From positions 48,687,090 through 48,751,089 of the forward strand of contig NC_052619.1 in assembly GCF_016545825.1 (NCBI RefSeq): a stretch of 64,000 nucleotides of DNA, read 5' to 3'. This DNA comes from Eucalyptus grandis. Its lineage: Eukaryota; Streptophyta; Magnoliopsida; Myrtales; Myrtaceae. The position numbers and the translations under genes are program-made. Shown piece by piece: positions 12,363 through 23,190 of the stretch (positions within the stretch are counted from its first letter, which is position 1; the number at the start of each line of letters is the position of its first letter). The notes beneath the pieces are model-generated. The model ran no database searches. It was not told where the DNA came from and worked only from the letters and a program-made list of their open reading frames with translations.

Positions 12363-13151
12363 TGTGACATCCTGAAATTCGAGCCCTCTGAGGGATGAGT
12401 GAAGGTGAATTTCATCAATGCATTGTTGGTTGATCTCACTCGGAATTGATCACTCCTGAGATACTGACCTTGAGGGAAAAGGCTAATGAGGACAGAACCT
12501 GTACGTCTAAAGGACTCGACCTGGGAAAACAACTTGACCGTGAGACTTGCGTGAGGATGATCCTATAGATAGGCAGGCCGATTCTAAGGACAACTGGAAG
12601 TCGATTTGCGAACATAATATAATGGAATGACGAGCGATTCCGTTTACCGTTATCGAACTCGCGAACAACCTTATGTCGATCCTCAGTGATCGTGTACTTT
12701 GAAATAAGAATCTATCCTCCGTAATTTCATGCAGTCAAGGACGTCCATGTGTCGAGATGTCTTGAACGTGATTTGGCAAAAGTTGGTCACGCATGAATCC
12801 TCACAGCCACCCGTCAGTCTGAGTTGTAACCGAAATGACATTTGGCGAAATTGACATGGAAAGAGAACTTAGGATTGGACTTCAAATTGTCGGGAATGTC
12901 CGCGATGAATTTGGATGAAGCTACATCAAATAGTCGACGGAGTCAGTTAAGCTGAGCAATTGGAAAAGGGGTTTTCGGACCGAGGAAGCAAGCCTGTGAG
13001 GACGTCGGCCGAGCCAAGCCAGTGTGGGCCTTAGGCCCAAGTTGGGACAACCACGAAATGGGCCTAAGTCAAGCATATGAGCCCATTGGGCCAAACCAAC
13101 TATTCATCTTCTAAGCCCATGGGCCAATTCTTGGCCATTTCAAGCCCAACC

Positions 13152-16100
13152 TATGACATCCCAAATTTCAGCGACCTTCATTAGTGTAATTAGATCATTA
13201 GGAACTTAGATTAATTAGATCGGCCCAGAAATTGAACCCGATGGATCGTGAGGAATTTGTGGGCTTGAGAAATGAGTGGGCCACATGAGTTGGACTTAAG
13301 AAAAGTCGAATGAGAGATTATGGGCTTGGACTTGGCTTGAAGCGGGCCAAGGTTCGGAATTATCAGATTTGTAGATTTAGTTTAGTGGGCCGGATTGTTA
13401 TAGATTAAGCCTATTGGACCGGAAATGAATATTTAGGCCCGAATGATTTTATATTATAGATTATAGTTATGATAACTTGATTAATGTTTATAATGCTAAT
13501 ATCAATTTCTAATTTTAGCATTTTTGTGATGAATTCTTTATAGACTAACATTGACTAGTCGATATGTTATGTCATGACTTTGTATAATCACAAAAGGATT
13601 GAAATCAAGTAGAAACAAAAGGGAATTAATTGAAAAACATTAGAAACTAATGAACCGACTAAATGACTCGGATTAGAGACTAATTGATTTTGAGTGACAA
13701 ATTAAACTTGAGAGAACAAACTTGGAGGCCACACAACATCTCTCTCTCGTTTCTCCTTGCATGCGACACCCACGGATTTCTTTCCTCTAGAAACCGAAAC
13801 CATCAACTCAAGGAAAACAATCATTAGCAAATTTCATCATTAGTCTAGCCTAGGGATTAGCTTTGTAGAAGTATTTCCCCCTTAAGTTTCGTAACCCTCT
13901 CTCTCTCTCTCTCTCTCTCCATATAAAACCAAGCAACCCATCTTCATCTTCTTCTTTTCTGTTTTTCTCTCGGTCGAGCGGTGAAACCAGAAGCAAACTA
14001 GCGATTTCTTCTTCTTGCATGCGAGATTTTGGTATTGATCTTGAAGCATCTTTGTGTTGTCTAATAGCTGAACAAGGTAAGGAAAGATATAACTCTAAAT
14101 TGAAAGTTATCCATTGTTTTGTCAAGAAAGCTTGCGGGTCAATCCAAATAGTGAAGGATTTAGTTTGTAGTTGCTGTTTTGTGGTTAATCTAAGCTGAGG
14201 AAGTGTTAGATTAAAGTTAGAAGCCATTGCATGTTGTTTTTTTAGCCTTGCATGTTTCGAAATCTGAGTGTGAGTATGCTGTCTTGCTGAGTGAAGTGAT
14301 GAAATGGATGCCGAGTGGATGGATATGGTGTATACTATGATGAGTGAACTCACGGATGCGTTTATACTTTGAGCCAAGCTATGGATGGGCTATTTGTTAA
14401 AGAAAAGCTTGCTGAAAGTATTTTTAGTTGCTGTGATTAAGTGATGAAGTGTTGTAGAAGATATTTGTGGAAAAATAAGTGGTTTGGTCGGGCTAGGAGT
14501 GAAGGAATCTTGCATACCTATTCTGTTCTAGGTGAAAACGGTTATGGAGTCTTCTGTTTGTATTTATTTTCTTTATGTATGTTAATGGAAATAAGAAATA
14601 AACCATTCTACATGATAGAACATCTATAAGATCAAGTTATACACGTAGCTATAACCATACAAATATATAAAACGTAGAGATAGAAGTGAATTTGGTAAAA
14701 ACCAGTAAACTGTTTGTGAGAAACGGTTTGACCTTTACTGATTATATGAATTTTATGTATTTACCTAGTTAGAATTTGACTTCGAATCCTTAATGAAAAT
14801 TTTAGAAAATATCTTAAGGAATAATGTGTCAAAATTTGGGATTAAATAGAGAAGAATTGGCTAGTGAAACAATTTTCTTTGTAGATATAAAATCTGGACG
14901 TCGGTACAGGGTGCTAGTAAAGATTATGGAAATTTTTACTCTTAATACAGTGAGAATTAGACTTAATTTTCTTCACAGGAATTGTTGGTCTATGTCTCAA
15001 ATATAACATATAAAAATTTGGTAATATTTTGACAAGAATTGATATACCTTCTGTGTCCGAAACCGAAACTGTACATTTAGTTAGTAAACTGTCTGGACCC
15101 GAGAACATATATTAGACGTTGTGTCTTTTATATTAGGCTTTTGTGATGCACGTAGAGTCTAATAAACCTCATAATATATGTTAGTCATATAAGAGTAAGT
15201 CTCATATTTTATTTGAGATATATAAGTGCATATAGTATCATGCGTGTGCAATGAGTGCGGTGCATAGTGCTTGATTATGGGGTAAATATCTGTTCGCCAT
15301 GGAATGGGACATGACGTAATGGGTTTTATCTTATAATTTGGACACGCACGTATGCTAGGTTCATGAGAGTTAGATATATAGTTAGATACTTTGGAGTCTT
15401 TTCTTTTGCATACGATAAATGCATTAATCCAAGGTGTGGTGGTGTGAAACGTGTGCTTAAGATGAATGAACTCATCAGTACTGAGATATCGGTGATGCCC
15501 CTGGAAGTTTGGGATGCCCTTGCTGAGTGGTCTTGGATGCCTCGGTAGAGAGATACCGGGATGCCTCGGAGTGAGATGCCCTTTGCTGAGTGGTCTTGGG
15601 AGGACCTCAGTTGAGTGATGCCGGGATGCCTCGGAGTGAGATGCCCATGATAGAAATATTGTGGAAGTCCGGATAAGGTAACTTCCAAAAGTGACTCGAT
15701 CGGGCCGGTTGAATTCCGGTTAGTGATTGATCGAGGGTGGATCATATACACACTAAATATAATTCTATTTGGCGAGTGAGTCCATTTATTATTGTTGCAT
15801 TACATCTTGATATGAGATTGAGATTGAGCTTGAGAAAGGTAAGCATAGAAATGGATGCTCATAAGGTGATTATATATATAATGTGTTAATATCCAATTGT
15901 GTGTGCTTGTGATATACTTCCTTTAGCATCCTAGATTGTTTGATGATTCTCTTGTAATCTTGATGGTTGTGGATTGTTTAAGTTAGAGTTTTATCATTCT
16001 TTACTAGGCAAGGTTGTTTGCTCATACCTTACATTTTCATATTGATAGCATGGATGTACCGCCAGTAGCTCGATACGGGGCGGTAGTGCGTCTTGATGTT

Positions 16101-16747
16101 TCTCTTCATGACGTGTATGATCTTGACATTGACATGATTTTCTCCAAATATGAGGCGACTTTATGGCTAGATGACGGTAGAGCCGACTTGACATTGATGA
16201 CGTTCGTTGCATGGTTTATCAACCATGAAGGGGAGATATTTGGCCCTTTACCCTTTGGAGTATGAGGACCTAGAGCAGGGATGGACGGCGCCTAGATGCC
16301 TTTGATCTTGTAGAAGCTGACTGACTTTTGTTTTTTGTTAGATGCGGGCTTGTGTGGGAACTCGGGGAGTAGACACCCTCACCCTTTATCCCCGGCTTTT
16401 GTTACGCCTTACTTTTGTAATGTATATGTTGTATATATAGGCGATGAACATGGAAAGAGTCCAGGTTGATAAATTTTGTAGGCCCTGATGATGATAAGAA
16501 GAAATGAAGCTTCTTGTGATCTTGTTTTGTGCATGAATGATTTGGCCAACACTTAGAATTGAAGGTAGAGTGATTGCAGGATAACCTCATAATATAAACT
16601 TGAGATTTTAAAAAATCCATGTTATACATGCTAACCTTCAATGGTAAACACTATAGGTTATCTAAAGGAGTTTACAAATTAGGCAAGATGATAATGATAA
16701 ATGATAATTCTGCTTGCTCTTAGTACGTGACGCCCTGGGACGTCACA
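13152..16747 (+). mobile_element. S2: solo LTR (3.6 kb) with TSD CAACC
   Basis: It begins TATGACATCCC (first dinucleotide probably changed from TG) and ends GGGACGTCACA. CAACC lies on both sides (13147-13151 and 16748-16752), and the E2 LTR reads continuously when S2 is removed. It contains a CT tract (13897-13919), a GATGCC-rich segment (15490-15660) and an ORF at 16050-16265. No primer site or coding domain is present, so it is a solo LTR left by recombination. Confidence 0.9.
16050..16265 (+). other. Short ORF at the equivalent place in S2 LTR (71 aa)
   Basis: The frame begins MDVPPVARYGAVVRLDV and is rich in acidic residues. The upstream DNA (GCTCATACC, then TTACATTTTCATATTGATAG) lines up with ACTCACCCC, then AACATTTCAGATTAGAAG, before the E1 LTR ORF. 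Protein similarity is weak (M, PV, YG, V, DV in register), so a relationship is possible but unproven. Confidence 0.25.
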
Positions 16748-19384
16748 CAACCAATTCCTAAGCCCATTCCTATTCATGGCCAAGCCCAATCCTTAGGCCC
16801 ATCCACCAATTTCAGCCCAAGGACAGATTGGTAAATTGGTGCAAGGTGAAACGACTATTTTGCCCCCAAGTGTGTGGATAATGGCAAAGGAAGAGAGAGA
16901 AGGTGGGGTCAAGGGCATGGGGATTTGAAGTGGCCATTGAATGGCCTTAATGAGGGGTGCTTTCAGCCCTCACTTCACTCTCTCTCTCCCATCATTCGGC
17001 TCTCCCTCGACGGAGCTCTCTCTCTCCTCGTTTTCCTCTTCTCCAGTTTCTGCTCCAGCTGACCCTTCGGTGAAGAATCGAGTCAAAAGTGGTCTTACTG
17101 GATGAATCAGCCAACGAGCCAACTATCACCGTGACCGGAAGAGACAGAACGTTCCAACGAGACCAATTTCGTCCCGAACGAAGCCACCGGTCGTCCTGTA
17201 CGGCCTTCGCAAGCCGTTGGTCACCGGTCCGTCGGTCCGCCTGCAGCCTGCACTGTTTCGCGTTTCTCTCCATTTTTCTCCCATTCTGGTCCTTCCTTTG
17301 CCCATCCCAACCTCCAGCAAGACCCCAAGACCCCCTAGTGCCGCCAATTTCCGGCCACCCCCTTCGCCGGAACTCCGGCCAAGCCGTTCAACTTGTTTTC
17401 TCCTCCGGCAGGGCTGTTTTTCAGTGTTTTCAGTGGGAGTCCGAGCTGTGGTTGTTGTGTTGAGCTTGGGACCACCTTGGATCATTGTTGTTGAGGTCCC
17501 GGTGTGTAGCCACCGTCGTCGCCGCCGCGTCAGTGCCTCCGGCCCGCTTAACGGGTGAGTTTAGCTCCTAATCCTTCGATTAGTACCTAAACTTGCTTAG
17601 GGTTGGTTTAGTTAGATTTAATTCTAGTTTAGGTGATTTAATTAATTTGTATTAGCCCTAAGATAGGTGGTTAAATGGATGGATTAGATTAGTTTATCTT
17701 AATCTTGCTTTATTTGCTTAATTGTGCTTATGTGTTTAATTAAGCTTGTTTTGCTTAATTAATTGTTTGAATTAATGTTTTGTTTAATTTCTGAGTTTAA
17801 GTTATTTTTGATTTAAATGTAGAATTTCACTGTTCACGCGACACCGTTCACCCGAGAATGAAAAATTGTCTAAATTAATGTATTTTAATCCTATGAAGTA
17901 AATGGATGTGTAAATGCATGGGCATCCGCATGAATTAATTGTTGGATTCTGAAATTGAGTGGTGATTGTGAAAATATGGTTTTTATTCCGAAAATCTCGG
18001 GTGTCGGGTTTTAACACAGAAAGTGGTTTTAATGACTATATCAAACCGTGGGATTTCAAAAATGAAGAGTATCACTTTTCAAGATTCGAATTGACTGTGT
18101 ACTCACATACACCTATTTTCTCAAATGTTTTTAATACGAAGAAAATAGGCCAAGATCACCATTTTAATGGAGACATTTGAGTGCAATGCACGATGTCCTA
18201 GGCCGAGATTGATTGGTCGTGTGTTGGTTAAAGAGAAACTTTCTTGAGCTTTTAAGCCGGACGTTACTAAATCCCACTTTCGGGTTACCCATGCATTAGG
18301 GTAGCGGGTCACAGTAGATTCTGGACCTACGCCCCTTCAGGGAAGCCGTCTATTAAGATATAGACATCACCGTGCTCAATGGTGGTGAGACGAAGCCTGG
18401 CTACACTAGAAGACACCAAACTAAAGAGTAAGTGACTCGGGTCGCAGTAGATTCTAGACTTACGCCCCTTTGGGGAAGCCGTCTATTAAGATATAGATGA
18501 CGCCATGCTCAATGGTGGTGAGACGACGCGTGGCTATGCCAGAAGGACAGTTCGGCAGTGCCTTGAGTGGCTTAATTAACAAGTGGAATGCATGATTGTT
18601 CAAGTTGATTGGATTGAGACCCCTGTGATTAATTGAGTGGATAAGGCGTTTCAATTGTTGTATGCATTGAGTATATGCATTGTGTTTCTGAATTGTGATA
18701 ATGTGTAAGAATGCATGAGAATCATGGCATCTGTGATTTCGGTCATACATGAGTTAAGCACATTGTTTATGGCACGCACGCACGAATCGATAATGTGCAG
18801 GGTGTGGCAATGGCCAGGTGAGATCTCTTGTGATGCGATTCGTATGTGATTGATGAAATGTATAATCTAATGGCCAAGTGTATTGCATGTATCATGCTAA
18901 ATTATAACGTGCAAGGTATGGCATACCGAGTAGAGTTGTATGCGAATCGACTGTTGGTTGTTGCTTGTGGTGGGGTAGTTCTTGATAGATACCCTGAGTT
19001 GAGTTGGTGTACTAACCGAGGCTTAGGGGTGAAACTCACTGAGATTTATATCTCACTGGTTATTGAATAATCATTTTCAGGTCCCTAGTGTGAAGGGCCA
19101 GGAGCTTGAAGCGAAAGGGTCAAGAGCATAGGTGACTCAGTAGTTCTTTATGAGATTGACATTTTGTATAAGCTTGAGGTGTTTAAGAATGTGTATTTTG
19201 ATTTGGAAATTGTTGTCCTGCTTTTCTATCCCATGTTTGATGAGGTCAAGGGATTAGTAATTCGCTTCCGTATGTGCAATAAAACTAAAGGGTCGGCGAC
19301 GAGATCTAGGAACGTCGCAAAATTCTATCAACCACCGAGGAATGTGTGTGTGCTTGAGGTTCGGGGTGTGACATCCCCATTTAG

Positions 19385-19396
19385 TGGTATTAGAGC
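19385..19396 (+). other. E2 primer-binding site
   Basis: TGGTATTAGAGC, twelve bases after the LTR end, differs at one base from the initiator-Met tRNA complement used by plant LTR elements. Confidence 0.75.
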
Positions 19397-19575
19397 ATGG
19401 TTAGTATTTGGAGTGATAATGTGTGATGGATGTCAAGATAGTGAGTAGGAAAGGCTTTTTCCTTATGCAGATGCTTGTGATTGGCTAGCTGATTGGTAGT
19501 TTGTTTGGTGAGGGTCACTCAGTTTTCCTAATTCGATGAGGAATTGGAAAGCAGGTTTTGTGGAAATCCTGTAGA

Positions 19576-20673
19576 ATGAGTGATCCGGAATTGAGGAGTC
19601 CTTGGAAGAGGTTTATTGCGTTTGTCACTCAGGATAGGACGCTGACTAGGGTCGGTACCCGAGGTGGCTGTGGTAGAGCGCAGGCTTAGGCCAGCGTGAG
19701 TGAGAGAGTACCGCCTTAGGCTGGTACTGGTGTAGCAGCACTTGACGATCCTAGATTAGATAGGATCATGCAAGCGCTTAAGTCTTTGGAAATTTTAATG
19801 GGAAAGCAAGTTCAGATTTAAGCTGCCGTTGCCGATGCTACAGTTACACCTGCTAGAGTTCAACGTGGAATTGTGATTGGGGGGAGACCGATGCACAAGT
19901 TGGTAGAGTAGTTCTTGAGACTTAAGCCACCAAGGTTCAGTGGTATGGGCGACCTTGAGGCTGCGACCCTTTGGATAAGAGATATTGAGAAGATCTTCAC
20001 AGTGTTGAAGTGTTCAGAGGAAGATCGAGTACTTCTGGCAGCTTATTAGCTTCAAGGTAACACCAGTATGTGGTGGGAAGTCACTCAAGGAAGAGTGTTC
20101 CCTGAAGGCACAGCTCAGACATGAGGTACCTTTTGTGAGGCTCTCAATGGGAAATATTTCTCGGACAGTATGAGAGAGGCAAAGATGGCAGAGTTTCGAC
20201 GGCTTCGTCAGAATCAGATGTCTGTGGATCAGTATGAGGCGAAGTTCATCGAGTTGGCCAAGTATGCGCCGAGGTTGGTAGAGGACCCTGTGGATAAAGC
20301 GAAACAGTTTAGGGATGGCTTGAAGCTGGAGTTGAAAGACCAGCTGGCACTCTTGAATTTAAAGAGCTTTGATAAGATGTACAAGAGGGCACCAATGATA
20401 GAAAAAAACATGATCGAGAGGATGACCGCAACCGGCGCGCGGTTCATGCCTAACTGAGATAATTGTCAGTTTGAAAAGGGACCGATGATGGGAAGAAGGA
20501 ATTCCATCCAACCCAACGAAGAGAACTACGTAGGGAAGTCGACACCCAATGCCATAGGAGTCTATCGGGTGTGTGAAAGGAGACATGGAAATCTCCCCTG
20601 TCCTTCGATGACAGGAGCCTGCTACGGATGTAACCAGCATGGGTATCAAGTGAAGGATTGTCCGCACAAGTAG
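19576..20673 (+). pseudogene. E2 gag remnant
   Basis: The frame from ATG 19576 carries several stops. It still shows Gag-like text: FLRLKPPRFSGMGDLEA, WIRDIEKIFTVLKCSEEDR, MSVDQYEAKFIELAKYAPRL and LALLNLKSFDKMYKRA. A zinc-knuckle segment follows at about 20560-20673 (CYGCNQHGYQVKDCP). The histidine of the CX2CX4HX4C pattern is replaced by tyrosine there. The 20170-20457 stretch is the longest open piece. It is related to, but distinct from, the E1 gag. Confidence 0.8.
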
Positions 20674-21179
20674 ATGGGACCACAACAACTATTATCGTCG
20701 TCACTGATGGGACAAAATAGAGTGAATGTGCCACAGAATGCACTGCAAATATGGCGCCACTAGGATGGCAAAGAGAACGGGAATGAACCGAACCATGCAC
20801 TGATCAGGGGAAGATGTTTTTGGGATAATTTTATTAGAATGGCACATTGGAATTTTGGTTGAGTTTGTAGAATTTCAATTTGTTGAAATGGAGTTGTAGA
20901 AAGGAGGATCACTGGTTAGAGTGGTACTTGGTTGTTTTTGCTTATGTTTAACACTGAGATTGTAAATGGAAAAGATTGGCTCAAGGAGTATCTTGTTGAA
21001 ATGAATTGTTGTTATGCAGTAATCCAGTTTGTTTCGTTAGTGTGTGAAAGTTTCGAGTTGGTCGAAAATCAAAAAGGACCTTTATTTGTCTAATGTTGTC
21101 ATCTAAGACAACTTGGTTTTTGGATATGGGTTGCCAATGTTATTTGGCAACTCTAGTGGATATGACAGTTGAGAAACCG

Positions 21180-22790
21180 AAAGTGGAGAGCATGCACGTG
21201 GTACGGAAGTTTTCTGACACGTTTCCTGAGGAATCATTCGATTTGCTCCTAGGAAGGAAGATCGAGTCGTGATAGTGTTTATCGACGACGTCTGGGTATA
21301 CTCTAGAAGTCTAGAGGAGTATGGAAGACGTATAAGGGCAATGTTTTAGACCTTGCAAGAACATGGACGGGACTTCCGTGAACCCAACCAAGATTGAAGC
21401 AATGATCAATTGGCCATGATCGATGACAATGATAGAAATCATAAGTTTCTTGGGGTTGACAGGTTTTACAGATAGTGTTTGTGAGAAGATTCTCAGCAAT
21501 GGCTATGCCTCTTATAGATTGCCGAAGAAGGCAAAGAAGTTCGTAGGGACAGATAGGTGCGAGCGTAGTTTCTAAGAGCTTAAGCAGAAACTGATTACCA
21601 CATCAATGCTGATGATTGCATTTGGTCTTGGAAGACCTTTGCAACCCTTGGAGTTTCTCGAGTGGTAATGGAACACATCACGATAGGCCTTGTGATAGGA
21701 CTACCGAGAAGTCAGTCAACGCCATCAAGGTCATTTGAGAAAGTATGAACTGGACTCGACTCGTGCATGGAACTTTGAAAGAACTGAAGGTGTAGATGCA
21801 GGAATTGTTGGATAAATGATTCATACATCCTAGTGCATTACCTTGGAGAGCACCAGTTCGATTTGTGAAAAGGAAAGATGGGTTATTACGCATTTGCATC
21901 GAAAACTGGCAACTCAACCGGGTGACAATCAATAACAAGTATCTATATCAAGAATTGACAATTTGTTTAATTGGTTACAATGAGCTTCGATGTTCTCGCA
22001 GGTTGACCTGAGTATGTGTCATCATCAGTTGAGATTAAGAAAGAACTTAACAAGAGACAATGTCGTCGGAAGGAACTTCTCAAGGACTGTGATTGAGATC
22101 TCCTATATCACCCCGAATAAGCTAGTAAAGTTACTGATGCGTTGAATCGAAAGACATCGATTGCGTAGATGGTGATTAAGAAGTGGATTTTTACTCAAAG
22201 AAGCTAGAGATTCGATTTCAAATCTGAGGTAGGCCACCTTTCTCTTATGGCCATCCTCAGAATTGAACCGAAAGTACAGCTATGAATCAAGACGTTGCAG
22301 TTGATAGACCCAGAGATTCAGAAGGTTCTGTAGGGAGATACAGAAAAGAGAAAGGCTGATTTGCATGCTACTAAGGACGGAACATTAAAATTTTGTGGAC
22401 AACTGTTTGTGCTCGATAATGTGGATCTTAAGAAAGAGATCTTGTCAGAAGGTTACTATAGCAATTATCAGTAGACCACTCAGATGACACCGTTTTAAGC
22501 GTGGTGTGGCAAAGAGTACAGAACTCCAGTTTGTTGGAATGAAGTCAGAGTACATAAGGGTACAGACACAGAGTTAGTTCAGCAATCAATGGATTTAGTT
22601 GCAGTCAGTAGGGACATATTAAAGACCACTCAAAACCGTCAGAAAAGCTGTGCATAATTGTGTCGAAGATCTTTGAAATTTTAAGTAGGGAAGTATATTT
22701 TCCTTGGATGTCACCTATGAGAGGGACATCGTGTTTTGTTAAGAAAGGGAAGTTGAAATGGTACTTCCATCAGAATCTTTCGAAATTTGG
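21180..22790 (+). pseudogene. E2 pol remnants in disturbed order
   Basis: Recognisable pieces, in order along the DNA, are: RT catalytic region (VIVFIDDVWVYSRSLEEYG, near 21270); RT/RNase H connection (about 21430-21650); an integrase core piece (MEHITIGLVIGLPRSQ, near 21670); RT N-terminal fingers ([33 protein letters not shown], 21780-21880); the end of RNase H (about 22080-22170); integrase zinc region (about 22330-22450); and integrase C-terminal text (RTPVCWNEV, near 22520). Stops and frameshifts are many. RT fingers should precede the catalytic region, so the copy is rearranged or chimeric. Confidence 0.65.
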
Positions 22791-22847
22791 ATTCAAATGA
22801 GGATTTTGGCTTTAAATGGATAAGCAAAGCAAATCGGGACACCGCCG

Positions 22848-22969
22848 ACACCTCTAGCCGAGTGGTACCTAGGGGTGAAGGAAGCATTGGTTCGAAGTCG
22901 GGAGTTCGAATCCCGACACGGCGATAGTTAGCCACTTAGTAGAAAAAGAAAAAGAAAAAGAAAAAGAAC
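22848..22969 (+). mobile_element. SINE-like, tRNA-derived insert
   Basis: An A-box-like TAGCCGAGTGG (22855-22865) and a B box GTTCGAATCC (22904-22913) are present. The B box sits in a perfect T-arm, CGGGA-GTTCGAA-TCCCG. The insert ends in four or five AAAAAG units (22941-22968). It interrupts the E2 integrase C-terminal region. The D-arm is poor and an acceptor stem cannot be folded, so a working tRNA is unlikely. A tRNA-Leu/Ser-related SINE is the best fit. I could not define a target duplication. Confidence 0.5.
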
Positions 22970-23167
22970 CAATTTTTTGTAACTTTTATTTTTGCAAAAA
23001 TGGGCAAGTGTTTGGCATTTTGGATCCAAAATGGTTTGGACAAGATTAGAAGTGATCTAGCAGCACCGGTACAAAAAGATCAACCTGGGAAAGAGAAGAT
23101 TCGATGATATGACTGTACCCCCACCTTTTTGATTAAGGATTTGGGAAAGTTTAAATTTCGAGGACAG

Positions 23168-23190
23168 AATTTTTATAAGAGGGGCAGAGT
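23168..23190 (+). other. E2 polypurine tract
   Basis: A purine-rich run (AAGAGGGGCAGAG) precedes the 3' LTR start TGTGACATCC by one base. It follows the TTTCGAGGACAGAATTT context usual in this group. Confidence 0.7.

Larger units (their letters stand above)
12363..19373 (+). repeat. E2 5' LTR, split by solo LTR S2
   Basis: The segments 12363-13151 and 16753-19373 together match the 3' LTR 23191-26633 end to end (about 3.4 kb). S2 and one TSD lie between them. The shared short ORF at 16874-17062 (24102-24290 in the other LTR) is LTR copy, not a gene. A splice-acceptor-like CCATTTTCAG or TCATTTTCAG occurs near the 3' end, as in the other LTRs here. Confidence 0.9.

Noticed and set aside
22850..22932. 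A tRNA gene
   Set aside because: The T-arm is perfect, but the D-arm is weak, no acceptor stem can be closed and a purine tail follows. A SINE-like fossil is more likely.
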